Shown piece after piece: positions 1 to 12,266 of a stretch of DNA of 64,000 bases. Made by a program: the position numbers and the translations under genes. A model generated the notes under the pieces. The model had not been told where the DNA came from. It saw only the letters and a program-made list of their open reading frames with translations, and ran no database searches. Every line of letters starts with the position of its first letter. Within the stretch, counting starts at the first letter, position 1. The DNA is from Absidia repens (Eukaryota; Mucoromycota; Mucoromycetes; Mucorales; Cunninghamellaceae): the NCBI GenBank assembly GCA_002105175.1, contig MCGE01000012.1, positions 1,202,666-1,266,665 on the forward strand. Direction: 5' to 3'.

Positions 1-494
1 AGAAGAAAAAAGAAAAAAAGAAGAAAGGAAACTATTTTTGTTGGTCCCTTTTTTTTTATATATAAGTGTTTCTCCCTCCTTTTCTGGCTCTTACATGTAT
101 GACAAAAACTTTTAAAGCACCGTCGCTTCCTTCCTTGTATCTGGACCCACAAAACAGACACTGCTTTTTATGGAGAATCCTTTTTGAAAAATTTGGCCTT
201 TCCAGCACGAAGAAAAGTTGATCTGTCGGAACTTAAAACCAGTCAACCTTTGGCTGTGTCTCTCGCCCCCTCCCCTTTATTTTTTTTTCTCTTCTCCCCC
301 CTTTGTCTTTTTTTTTAAGTCTACTCTGATATCACTGGGAGCATTACTCTTCTTCACTTGGAAACTACTTTGTTTTTGTTTTCTATATCAACTTGGTTCA
401 TCTATACCCCTTTTTTGATACTTATTCCCTTTTTGAATATTTAACCAATACACCTTCCACTCGCAAAATCCACACTCCTCCTCCACGGTAAAGG
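1..494 (+). promoter_or_regulatory. 5' flank of the TAF3-like gene
   Basis: This stretch is very pyrimidine-rich on the plus strand, with many T and C runs. It probably holds the promoter and 5' UTR of the gene starting at 495. A TATATATAA stretch lies near 57-65. I see no convincing gene here; the short open frames are low-complexity T/C translations. Confidence 0.4.
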
Positions 495-3296
495 ATGGCC
501 GACGATGTATGTTTTGCTCTTCTTCGAAATACAATATATCAAATACTTCATTCAGCCGGTTTTGAATCAAGTCATGGTGAACCTGCGAATGTACTTGCTG
601 ATGTGTTTGGTCAATATATTCAACTGCTCGCCTCTTCTGCTTCCACTTATGCTCAATTAGCTGGTCGGACGGTGGCCAGTCCTTGGGACATTGCCGATGG
701 TCTGGTCGATGTTCAAGTCACTTTGGATCAGCTACAAGATTGGTTGGATAGTGAACAAGGTCAATATTTGGCACCTTCGTGGTCAGCAAAAGTAGATCCC
801 AATTCTGTCTTGAAAGGTATGTTGCGTACCAAAAAGATATACCATGTGGTGGTGGTGACGAAATGGCTAATACTTTCCTTATTTATTTATTTATAATATC
901 TAGATGTTGTGACAAAGGGACAAGTGCACCATGATGTTAGTCAAATACTATATGAATACTGTGCAGCGGATAATCATTTCCATCAAGCAATCGATGGCAA
1001 ACCGGACTATACAAATGGTGACGACGAAACAGCAACAACATCTTCAACAATGCGCCAGGATCGTGGTCAACATACTATATCTCCTCCTGATTATGTTCCA
1101 TTACATTTACCATCCTTCCCATCCCTAGACGCAGATGATACGGTTAGCCAGTCCAACGATACTCCACATCAATCAAACCAAAAACGGGATGACACGACAA
1201 TGCAACCAGAATATTCTACTACAACAATGTTATCCTCACTATTGCCTAGCACGGACCACAAATTGCCTTCAGCATCAACATCGTCAACATCAAATGTATC
1301 ATTATCAAGAAGGACAAACGACAATCCATTTACAAATGTTGTGTCTTTTGATGACTCTTCACTTGCGTCTGGAAATTCCCTGTCTCTCGCCTTATCATCA
1401 GTATATTCGAAGCCATCGTCATCATTCCAACAACAACCACCGCAACTTGATTTGAACGAAAAAAATGAATTGGAATTAGCAAAGAAACAACGTAGAGCTG
1501 AAATCAATGGTACAATGGAGGCAACGATCAGCACGATGATGAACCAGTATCGACAGCAACAAAAACAGCTTGAAATGGAGGGAAATCAAGTCATGTTCCA
1601 GGACATCACACAGAAGGAAGCAGCACCGGGTAAATCATCGCTCGGTACACGTGATAGTATACTTGATGAAATGGTCTACAGATTGACTCCTCCGGTAGCA
1701 CTGGCAAGGTTCTCCTCTCCAAATTTATTATTGGATACCGCTACTACTCCTACATCTTCCTCGGAAAACCCTGCTTCGACTTCTAGTACAACGGAAAAGG
1801 ACGCATCAGCCAACAAAACCGACATTGGCAATCAATCAACGAAAACATCTCTGCCACCACCATCACTGTCGACTTTGGAACAAACAGCACCACTACCTAC
1901 TACTGTGACATCTTCACCACAAACTCATCCAGATATATCGACTCAGCCTTCAACAAAACCGTCTACAGCTCCTTTATCAACTGGCAATAATGCTCATACC
2001 AGCTCATCAACAGCACCGCACCGTGAGTCATCAAATAATACCATCTCTTTTGGATCACCTCCTATACCAACCTCCTCTCAGTCTCCTGTGAAAATGCCAA
2101 TGTCTATTGCCATGTTGTCAGCCCGTGGTAGCACCAACTTGATCAAAAAGGACAAAAATGGATTACCTGTCAAGGCCATTGAAGCAAAGAATGGAACTAT
2201 TTTGCCGAAGAAGAAAAAGAAACCTAGGGCACTAGTGGATATGGATGATGATACCAAACGAATACCTACCACACCATCCCGACCACCGTCGCAGGCATCA
2301 GCACCAGCACTAGCAGCACCAGCAACCAAACAACATCAGCAACAAGTGGCCTCATCTACAAACAGCTCACCTCCAACCACAACCAACACTGAATCCATGA
2401 CGACACCGCTGAAAAAGAAAAGAAAGAAAAAGGACGATAGCAATAGTAGTGAATTAGGGCGACAGCGTACTGCAGCAGGTACACCAAAGGTACGATTCAA
2501 AGAACAGGTGGATATTTCAAATAACTCTTACGAAAGCCATTATTGGTCAACACCATCACCGTCTTTACACCGTCCAGCACAAACAACTCCTTCGGCAACA
2601 AAATCTACTATACCAACTTCAGCGCTTAGTCCACACTCACCTATGAACTTTACTGCAGCAGCAGCATCCTCCTCCCCTGTCCCATTGTCCTCCTCCTCAT
2701 TACCATCATCATCGTCATCATTTGTGGCAGCGACCCCATCCTCCTCATCATCATCTTCCTACAAAACGGTACCAGGTCATGTCAAGAAAAAGAAGAAAAA
2801 GGAGCACAACGATCAGCAGGCTAGGTCTTTTGCTTCTCCAGCTGTGGCACGAACAAAACCTACAATTGCATCAGCAACAACTACAGCACCAGCACCAACT
2901 GCACCAACAGCAACAGCAACAGCAACAAAACTGACAACCGGCGGTGGTACCATGACATCTTCATTTTATCAACCGAAGAAATCGGTGGCCTCATTACCGA
3001 CGTTGCCTTTGCAATTCTCCTCACCAACAGCAGTAACAAGGCCCACAACAACACCGATAGCAACAACCTTACCTATAGCAGCAACAGCAGCACCCATCAT
3101 GTTACTCCCTACTCCAGCGACAAACATGTACTACGACAATGCCGAAACTGTGAAATGCATTTGTGAAAATCCAACAGTGGACTATGGATCCTTTATGATC
3201 TCCTGTGACCGGTGTTTAGTCTGGTTCCATGGCTCTTGTGTGGGGATTGCCGAGCATCATCAAGTCGATTACTGGATATGCAACCGATGCCAATGA
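495..3296 (+). CDS. TAF3-like TFIID subunit (histone fold plus PHD finger)
   Basis: Two exons, 495-816 and 904-3296, joined by a GTATGT...CTAG intron; 904 aa. Residues 1 to about 80 look like a bromodomain-associated histone fold (FALLRNTIYQILHSAGF, then helices with LADVFGQYIQLL). The middle 700 residues are Ser/Thr/Pro/Gln-rich, with several short Lys-rich stretches that look like nuclear localisation signals. Residues from about 857 to the end form a PHD finger with the spacing CICENP...CDRCLVWFHGSCVG...WICNRC. A histone fold at one end and a PHD finger at the other is the layout of TAF3, where the PHD reads H3K4 methylation and the fold pairs with TAF10. The function is inferred from family knowledge. 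AATAAA occurs at 3510-3515, about 215 bp after the stop. Confidence 0.82.
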
Positions 3297-3423
3297 TGTA
3301 GAATAGTTTTGTTTGTTTATTTGCGTTGGATTTTTTTTTCTAGAAAATATAACCTTATTGTTATCTCTTATACTTATCATCATCCATTCTTTGACTTGTG
3401 TATATATGCATATTTTACCGTTT

Positions 3424-3471
<48 letters not shown>

Positions 3472-4150
3472 TTATGGGTTTGTTTTTTTTTTTTTTTTTT
3501 ACAAAATACAATAAAAAAATGCTTTCCTTTTATATGATTTTTTGAAGTTCCTCCTTTGATATATTGATAGCGATACGGTACAATGGTGTGATGTTATGAT
3601 ATGTGATTATGATATTTATCTGTTGATGTGAGTGTGTCAGAAAAGGGCGTGTCTATGTGGACTTGCCATCTATGGAAGCCAATGATTCGGTTTCTGGGTT
3701 CATAAGCTTGTTTTGACTATATACGGTGAAAAAAAGATGTGTGATACTGTTTTTTTCAATTGGCCATGTGGTACAGTTTACGATCTTCACGAAGATATCA
3801 TGGATTAGTTTTATATTATTGCTTTATGTAAATGTTCATGGATCGTTTTAGTAGATGACTCACAAGTATATATACATGCTGTATAGGGAATAGGTTAAAA
3901 GGGATCGGGATGATGGTTGGGGGTGGTTTCGCTGTGATTGGGAGCGAGTTGCCCTACCTTTTCATGGTTGACCAGCGGCGTTTCAATATTATCTGCGTAT
4001 AAAGAGAAACGAAAATTTGCCCCATTTTTTAATTCTTTTCTTTTATTTCTATTTATTCCACTCTACTCCATTTCTTCCCACCTTAAACTTTTTTCTCTTC
4101 TTATTACTATCTTATATTACCCTTTTATATATAAATATATATTTTAAATC
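3297..4150. other. Intergenic gap with a very long poly-T tract
   Basis: 3' flank of the TAF3-like gene and 5' flank of the P450 gene. It contains an uninterrupted run of about 46 T at 3425-3470, a second T run, and the candidate poly(A) signal at 3510. The last 150 bp before 4151 are T/C-rich and end in a TATATAAATATATA stretch. No gene seen. Confidence 0.6.
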
Positions 4151-6092
4151 ATGAATGACAGTCCTTTGACAAATGCCCTTGGTGTTGCTGCGGGGACATC
4201 CGCTCTTGTCTTGACAGGTTTGGCTCTCAAATACAATGACCGTGCGATCTTTGACGAGCATAATCCAGGCACACCCTACCGCAAAGGTTATCCTCTTCTT
4301 GGAACATTACCCAACCTGATCCGTGGAAAGGCGACGATCCATGACTTTATCACAAAGGCATTCGACGATGCTGACTCTACCACCATGTAGGAATCCCTTC
4401 CCCCCTCTCTCTCACGCCTATATTATATACCCGAACCCGAACTAATCTCATTCTTCCATTAATTCTTTCGTAGTTCCGTGTCTACTTTGGGTTTGCCACA
4501 CTCTGTACAAACCATTGATCCTGCCAATGTTGAACATATTTTGAAAAGTAAGTCAAGACCATAAAGTGCACCTGCGTGTACAAGATACTAGTATTAACGT
4601 GTTTTTTTTTCTTCTTTTACTATCTACTAGATAACTTTGAAAACTATGCCAAGGGACCCAAATTCAACGAAGCAACCAGTGATATGTTAGGTCATGGTAT
4701 CTTCAATGCAAACGGTGAACAATGGAAATGGCAACGTAAAGCAGCTTCTTTGATTTTCAATGTTAGGAATTTCAGAGACCACTTTACCGAGTAAGTATTT
4801 GTTCTACCTTTCTTGATCATATTTGGCAATGGAAATCGATCTCCTATTAACCCCCTTATTTTTATAGTGTTTTTGTGGATGAAATGGATATTATGTGCAA
4901 GATCTTTGACAAGGCTATTGATACCAATCAGATTGTGGACCTCCATGATATGATGTTCCGGTTTACCCTGGACAGCTTTGTGTTGTAAGTGATCCTCTTT
5001 TCTACAAAAAGTAAATAAATAAATTGATATTGATGATTAACCTCTGTTTAAAATGATTTAGACTTGGATTTGGTGTTGATATCAAGGCCATGACACACGA
5101 TGGCAAGGTCCCCTTTGCCGCGTCGTTTGATGAACTCCAGCTCAATGCGTTCGAAAAATTTGTCGATCCTTTTGTCAATATGAAGGTTGCCCTGAAGAAA
5201 GTGTTCAAGCCATGGGAAACGACGCCGGATTATCATTTGAAGGTGGTGAATGACTTCTCCCAATCGGTCATTGACAACAGACGAAAGCAACTAGAAGCCG
5301 GTGAAGAACACAAGGACTTGTTATCTAGATTTATGAATGCCCGGAATGAACATGGACAACCTCTCAATGACTCTGAATTACGTGATACCATATTGAATTT
5401 TATTATTGCTGGAAGAGATACTACCGCCCAAGCCCTTTCTTGGGCCTTTTATTGTTTGGCGCAACATCCTCGTGTCGAAGAAAAACTGGTCAACGAAATC
5501 CAACAACATATCACCGACGAAGTGGAACATGATTCGACAACGCTTTATGAAAAAATCAATGCCATGGCTTATTCTCATGCTGTGTAAGTTTTTTTTTTTT
5601 TTCAGACTTGCTTACTTTCAAAAGAAAAGAAAAAAGCTGACTTTCTTTTTTTGTATTGGGGCTGATAGATTCTATGAAGTACTACGATTATACCCCAGTG
5701 TCCCTGGTAATCAAAAATATGCATTGAATGATGACATTTGGCCAGATGGTACACCCATTCGTAAGGGGGATTATGTCAGCTGGTCGCCATATTCCAGTGC
5801 GCGTTCCGAAAAGGTCTGGGGTCCCGATGCGAAACAATTCAAGCCTGAACGTTGGTTAATGGAGGATGGTAGTCTGCGCCGCGAAAATGCTGGTAAATGG
5901 CCTGCGTTCCATGCTGGTCCTCGTACTTGTTTGGGTCAAAACTTGGCCACTCTGGAAGCCCTGGTCGCTCTCTCCATGCTCCTCCGTCGCTACAAATTCA
6001 CTATGGTGCCCGGCCAAAACATCACTTACAACGTCTCTCTCACTCTGCCTATGAAGGAAGGTTTCAAGGTACTCATCGAACAACGCAAATGA
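4151..6092 (+). CDS. Cytochrome P450 (CYP86-clan-like; possibly CYP509)
   Basis: Six exons: 4151-4386, 4474-4547, 4631-4790, 4868-4984, 5062-5583, 5669-6092; all junctions keep frame; 510 aa. A short hydrophobic N-terminus (ALGVAAGTSALVLTGLAL) should anchor it in the ER. The I-helix AGRDTT motif starts near residue 312, the K-helix ExxR is EVLR near 373, the PERW segment follows, and the haem loop FHAGPRTCLG starts at about 450, with the ligand Cys near 457. The FxAGPRxCLG form is typical of the CYP86/CYP52-type clan, which includes fatty-acid omega-hydroxylases. Mucoromycota have expanded families such as CYP509, but I cannot assign the family without alignment. The substrate is unknown. Poly(A) signal AATAAA at 6230-6235. 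Confidence 0.92.
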
Positions 6093-6914
6093 ACAACTTC
6101 TTGGTGTATCCCCTTCCCCTTAGTGTAGCTTTTATTTATATAGTTTTATCATTTATATCTTACTTTTTTTTTATCCTCATATATACATATATGCTCACAT
6201 AGCTATTATTATTACTATTTGTTGTATGTAATAAAACATCGTTACTTTTTTAATCAATTTCTATATGGTGAATATTGTTTGATAAACTGGGTCTGATTTG
6301 ACGTTCTGATGCGACGGCTAAGTGATAACGATAAAAATGACGGTGCATTGTATTGTGATTATGGATGAATTGTGGCGGTAGCAGTTTCGAAAGAATGTGA
6401 AAATAAAATAAATTCTAGAAAAAGATAAAACTATTTATTTTACCTTGGCTATCAAATGTTTAATCACGTACAGTGATATGATAGTAAAGGATCAAAGGAT
6501 CAAAGGTACGTGATTAGGGTGTTCTTTTGTTTTGATTAAAAAAAAAAGAGGGGAGTAGGTGAACGCTATGGAAGCAAACTAAATATCATACCTTTCAGTA
6601 CGGTTCAATTATCATAGTTTTATGCGGAAGTTGCTGTTTATTTTTATTTGCGTCCTTCAGTTCTTTCACTCAAGTGCCTAACATAACCGTTTTTTAAACC
6701 GTTCAAGCGATTCCATTATTGAGAAACACGGTACGATAGGTAGACAACTACTGTTGATTAATGCTGCTATGTACCAAATTCTTTCTTTTTCCCATTTGAA
6801 GACACACATGCCAGGTTTGCCTTCTTTTTTCTAGTGAACACGAATAAGGACTGTACACTACAATGTGAATATATATAGCCATTTGGTCAGACACGTTAGA
6901 CCTATGAAAGAGAA

Positions 6915-6990
6915 TGCAAATGCAGAAAGACAATACACATTTTATTCTGTTGAAAATAGAAACCATGACAATGAAACTAAATCGGTGAGA
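6915..6990 (-). repeat. Inverted fragment of the dispersed repeat (arm next to copy A)
   Basis: The segment around AGAAAGACAATACACATTTT, with TTTATTCTGTTGAAAATA after it, resembles the reverse complement of the AATAAA block in the repeat family and matches copy G at 63470-63500. A similar segment lies upstream of copy E at 40200-40275. It may be one arm of a larger element or a partial inverted insertion. Confidence 0.45.
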
Positions 6991-7359
6991 TAATAATTCA
7001 TGTATTTAAAGGTGGGGCAATTATGGGGGCCGAGTGGCGGTGGTGGCATGAACTGATATCATATCTAGTTGTAGAATAAGCATAACATATTGTACATAGT
7101 GGAAAAAACTATGTAGTTCAGTCAATGAAGGTAAGTTACTTTAGTTATGATATTTAGAGTGAGTAACAAACTATTCTTCAATACAGAGCAAAAATCAGAT
7201 TAAATCGAGCTGCTCCAATTTGACTGTAAAATCATCATGAGAATAGAACAACCATGATGACGCTGCTACAGAATGTTGATTGTTGTAACAAAAAAAAAAA
7301 AAAATACGCAGACAGATTTCCTTTTTTGTGTACACCAAAAAAAGCGAGGCCAAATAGTA

Positions 7360-8570
7360 TTTCACATCCCGCCCACGTGAAAGCTTTTATTTACGCCCAG
7401 TTTTTATTTTTCTTTATTTTTTTTTCTTTCTTTAATTTTTCACAATTGTGGCACCTATAGGGCTATGTTGGACTCGGATTAGTATCAGGACTATTTTCAA
7501 AGAGTTTTCAGAACAGGGATTACAACGTCCATTGGGAAACCCTTTCATTTTGATTCAGGAATTATGGCCATCATTAGCGTTTTTTTTTTGTATAATTTCT
7601 TTAGCGTTTTGACGCCTTCATTAGTTTAGTTTAGTGTTAGTTTCTCAATAGTTTGTATCCATATCTGAATAAAAAATGTCTCTTTTACATGCTTCAATGA
7701 AAATGTCCCATTAGTATCTCTCATGTCTTGTCCAATAGATCCCTTTTTAACTACCATCGCTGCTTGTGATTAATGTTGCATGTTGTTGTGCTTATGCAGC
7801 TATTATTTAGCTTTCGCATGCCGTCTGCAATATAGTATACTAGCTCCCATTTTCCAGCCGTCTTTTTATATTAGTGACGACCAATCTTCAGGCTTCATAT
7901 TAGACTTCCTCCTGCCTCCTCCAATAGATCCCATGTTTCAATGAACCCCACGCTTTTAGTTTTAGTATCAACCTCTACGCTTCAATAAAGTATATATTTT
8001 TGCTAACTATACTCTGACCAACCAGATAGCGATTAAATTTGATATTGTAGCTGTTTTGTGAGTATCCTACTACTTTTCCCGGCGGGCGCAGGAACTAGTT
8101 AGCAGTCGTAGATCACTTATTATCAAGATAAACCGTAGGATTGTTTGAGCAACCCTAATATTGAACCTAGGTCGTGATATGCGTATAGCCATCGCTGAAA
8201 AGCATATTGCACTGTTGTATTTCAGCAATACCATCCGTATTAATTAACCTAAGGCACATGTCACCAGCATATCCTTCACTCTGACGGGACACACTGTATA
8301 TATCCAGCTCGCTTTTTTTTTTTTTATTTTTTTTTTTTTATTCGAGCGTGTGGGATAATACTAGTAATAAATATATAAAAAAATAAATAAAAGATGGTCA
8401 GCGGCATGGCGGTGGATTGCCTGATTTCAGCAAAAGCCACACCTCCCTCTTTTGACCAGACCCAGTAGAGCAATCGTTTTGGAAGTGTGAAATTGAATAT
8501 AAAAAATCGCAACAAGCAAGATTTACTTTACCGATCGCGATACACCCTAAATACTACTCTGCTGCAAGCT
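7360..8570 (+). repeat. Dispersed CACGTG-headed repeat, copy A
   Basis: Head TTCACATCCCGCCCACGTG, with CACGTG at 7374-7379. A T/C-rich tract follows, then the core block near 7465-7560 (ATGTTGGACT, TAGTATCAGGACT, TTTTCAG, AGGGATTACAA, GGGAAACCCTTTCATTTTG). Next come the CTGAATAAA block near 7665 and a second TTCAATAAA block at 7981. The tail includes ATCCAGCTCGCT near 8300, which matches ATCCAGATCGCT in copy B. There is no long open frame. The right edge is estimated from similarity to copy B. Confidence 0.8.
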
Positions 8571-9824
8571 TTAAACAGACAAGGCGACCGAATATATGTA
8601 CTTTTCTGTTATTGCATATAAATGGTCATACTGTAAGTTTTAGCTGTTCAAATAGTTGACCCCTTGTGAGGTCAAATGTGATTTTAGTGTTCCCATCCAC
8701 CCATTTCCCCGCTTTTTTTAATTTATGAAGGTGGTGTTACATTATTTTCATCTTTCATCTTTTGCTTCCCCACACATTGGCCGCTCATATTCAACCTATC
8801 ATGGAGTTTCACACTCGCTGATTTTCACACACATGCGCTTCGATATTAAAAAATTATCATGTTTGGGTTTCTGTGAATGAATTATGAAACCGTTTTGTTG
8901 TGTAAATGGCCTGCTTTTTTTTATTATCTTGTCAATTGATATGACCAATGCTAAATAGTGAGTCTAGATAACAGCGGTGTTTTCCCAACGCATGAAAACA
9001 GTAGCAAGTGAGCGGGCTTTTAATGTTCCGGGTAATTTTTTTTTGTTTATGATGACAATGTGAGGACGACAGTTTCAAAAAAAAAAAAAAAAAGAAGTGA
9101 CAATTGTCAGATTTATAGAGGACGAAAGACATATTTGATCTGCTGGCTTCGCAGCTCATATGAAATCACATGAGATTCAACCTCAGATTGTTACATTGCC
9201 AACAATGGCTTCCGACATTACCCTTTTGAAAAACAGTTTCAGGTTTTTCCCATCTTGCTTTATCAAGCATAAAATACAACACACATCGATCGAGAGACCA
9301 ATAGTTGATATAGTGAAGTAGAGGTTGTCATCATAGTTGACTATAAAATAAAATTTTATTGGTAAGTGAGTCAATGCAATAGTACAATGCTATTGCTAAT
9401 TTTCTTACGAATGAGATCATAGAAAAGAGGGAATAAATCATTTATATCATACTCATATTTTATCATGATTGATAATCTTCAAAATCGGCTTCTCCAACAA
9501 CCACCCCACATTTTTTTTCGGTAGCCCATTTTCCCCGCACCAAGGCTAAAAAATTAGGGACTAAAGGGAGCGAGGGTGTGTAAGCGGAGATCAAATATTT
9601 AAATGCGTCTCATTGCTTTTTTGTCCCTTTTTCAAATAAAGCTTTGTAATTCCTTTTGTCAATCAAAATAAAATCAAGTGCTGGCGGTCTTGGCCTTTTT
9701 TTTTATTTCCTTTCTTCTTTCTCTTTCTTTTTTCCTTCTTTCTTTTGTGTTTCTTCTTTCACTACTTCCCCTCTCTCCATTCTCAATCCTTCGACAACAA
9801 TTCATATTTATATTCTTCATTACC

Positions 9825-9979
9825 ATGGACCCAGAATACGATCCTTCTCACAAAACATCTAGTATCACAAGTACGACGAGTACCAACAGTTGGGATACTG
9901 TGCCCTCATTGACCGCCTCTAGTATTTGTGATGTCGACTCCCCTTCACTACATGACCAGCCTACTTTTGATGGTAAGAT

Positions 9980-10014
<35 letters not shown>

Positions 10015-11354
10015 AAAAAAGCTAACCACCAGAAACTAAACTAACCTTCTCTCTTTTCTTTAACTTAGACTGTCCTTTTGTTGGCGATCAATTGGGCTTT
10101 GTAATGCCTTTTGAGGACTTTGCTACACCTAACGATAACGATGTTTTAAACGACACTGACCAGAAAAACTTCAATCAATTTTTGGACAACTTTTTTACCG
10201 ATGGAACACCACCCACAACACTAACAGGAAAAGGAAAGCAGCCCACTGGACCATCCAATGAAGGTGCGCCCATCTTTTTACATCAAAGCCATGAAATTAC
10301 CATTCCTCACACTGCATCCATGGATAAAGAAACACCCCAAAAACCACTATTGTCTTCTCATCGCCAACGCAAGCCTAAACTTGAACGACTTGACGAAATC
10401 ACCACTATCGACGACCAGAAAAAAGAGGACGATGCTTCTGCTGAAACTAATGCTGATTATCAACATCAAAGACCTTGTCGGGACTTGCTGACTGAAGACG
10501 AAAAACGCGCCAACCATATTGCATCTGAACAAAAGCGTCGCAACACAATCCGCACCGGCTTCAAGGAAATGACTGAAATCATCCCAACGCTCAAGAACAT
10601 CAACAACTCGAAAAGCACCATTTTATTCAAAGCAGTGGAATACATCCGACATCTTGACAAGCGCAACCGTGGATTACGAGACAAGCTCAGCTCACTTCAA
10701 GTGCGTCTGGAAGTTGAAGGTCGCATGGGTGGATTCATGCGAGGCCCGCACCATCTCCTTCGTCGGCACAGTCATTATTACAATGAACATCAACACAAAC
10801 GCAGTCGGTCCAATAGTCAAAGTCAAGGTCAGCAATTACCTCCTGAAGCTGTTGCCGCTCTTCTCGCCCACAAGAATCAACAAAAACAGCTGGAACTTTT
10901 GCAAGAACAATTACGTTATCAGCAGGAATTATTAGCCAAACACAACATTTCTACCGCCCATATGAATTCCCCACGTTCCACTAGCAGCCGCCATTTATCT
11001 ATGGATGACCGTGCTCCTCCATCATCATCCCCGTCTTCCAATATGTATTATTCTATCTCTATTCCTACGGATCATCCATTATCAACAACAGCATCTCAAT
11101 CTTCATCATTATCATCATCTTCATCATCGTCACAAAGGCATCCATCTGTACATAATCATCAATTCCCACCATCGCAACATGCTCATCCTCATCATCGTTC
11201 AAGTGCTCCTGCTTTGGTTATGCCAAATATGCTGGACGATCATTGGCATTCTACAACCGCAGACGCCTCTCCGCTTGGCGTAGCAAGCTTCAACATTCCT
11301 GCCGATGAAGAATATGGCCGAAACTTGTCCTCTACCTCGAAATTACGCTCATAG
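9825..11354 (+). CDS. bHLH transcription factor
   Basis: Two exons, 9825-9972 and 10069-11354, giving 477 aa; the intron holds a long T run. The bHLH domain lies at about residues 193-246. Its basic region, KRANHIASEQKRRN, has the H-x3-E-x3-R pattern whose Arg usually specifies CACGTG E-boxes. Helix 1 (FKEMTEIIP), a loop (LKNINNSKS) and helix 2 (TILFKAVEYIRHLDKRN) follow, and the helix runs into a short leucine-containing coiled coil. The C-terminal half is rich in His, Ser and Gln. Closest general type: Max/Mlx- or Ino-like class B bHLH; the exact orthologue is not identifiable by eye. Expected nuclear. Poly(A) signal at 11497-11502. Confidence 0.88.
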
Positions 11355-12266
11355 TTTATTATGCCCCCTTTTTCCCTTCTATTTTATTTTTTTTATATTA
11401 TTAGTTTAGTTATTTTACATGGATACCCCCCAACCCACCCACCCCTTTTTTTATTACTCTTTTTTTTTTTTTTTGTATTTTATTACTTATCCTTTGAATA
11501 AAAAAAAATTATTATTATTTTTACTCAAAAACCTTCGTTTGGCTCTGTGAAATGTATTGTTTGAACCTTATTATGAACTCTTTACTGACATTTTTGTAGT
11601 TGATGCCATGGAAGGATGATCATAAAAAGGTTGTTTGTGTGACGGCAAATGGATATCTGTTTGGTCATCTTTTTCTATATTTTGGCCAAGTGGGTGACTA
11701 GTACGACACTATTATGAAAATACGATCTCTTTGTTTTTTTTTGTTTTTTTTTTACATAAGAAATTGGGTGGTGATCGGTGCGGGTGCAGGTGTGTGTGAT
11801 ATCGTGTTTAGTTTTTTTTAGAGGTGGGTATAGGGTCATCCAAAGTGAAAAGTGTAATCCCATCAGTTGATTGTTGATGGTTGATTTTGATTGGTCACAT
11901 TTTTGAAAACTTTTTTCGACCACCGACATTTTTTTTATGTTTTTGGAACTCGAAGGAAAATGGAAGGCTTTGCTCTTTTTTTACGACTCTTTTCTTCTTC
12001 TTCAATTATTCGAGGCTTGGCTGAAGGCTTGTAGTTGTATCGCTTTTCCTCACCCAACTCCGTCTTACAAGAAGGTTACCACGCACGACCTTTTTTTGCA
12101 TAAAAAGAACAAACCTCAACTGAACTCCACCAAAGTAAGGTACGTTGCCTGGCTATATTATTATTTTTTACTTTTCAACAATGCTTTCTTGATATCATGT
12201 TGCCATCATGTCATTATCATTACTGACTCAAGTTTTTCACTTTTATTAGGGCATTATCTATATATC
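11355..12266 (+). other. Intergenic region and probable 5' UTR of the Myb-C2H2 gene
   Basis: Contains the poly(A) signal of the bHLH gene and AT-rich flank. An in-frame ATG at 11937 would add 110 residues to the next gene, but the translated segment is hydrophobic, unlike the rest of that protein. It also contains a plausible donor (AAGGTACG near 12138) and acceptor (TTATTAG ending at 12249). I read it as 5' UTR with an intron. Confidence 0.5.

Larger units (their letters stand above)
6093..9824. other. Long intergenic region with repeat copy A
   Basis: AT-rich, 3.7 kb. Besides repeat copy A (about 7360-8570) and an inverted fragment near 6915-6990, I see no supportable gene. Open frames are short and low-complexity. 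The last 200 bp (9660-9824) are very T/C-rich, as in other promoters here, and precede the bHLH gene. Confidence 0.6.

Noticed and set aside
3309..3545. Open frames of 74-78 residues dominated by Phe
   Set aside because: They translate the poly-T tract and have no protein character.
11937..12266. In-frame ATG giving a 110-residue N-terminal extension to the Myb-C2H2 factor
   Set aside because: The extension is hydrophobic and Cys/Tyr/Phe-rich, unlike the rest of the protein, and contains a plausible 5' UTR intron. The ATG at 12267 is preferred.
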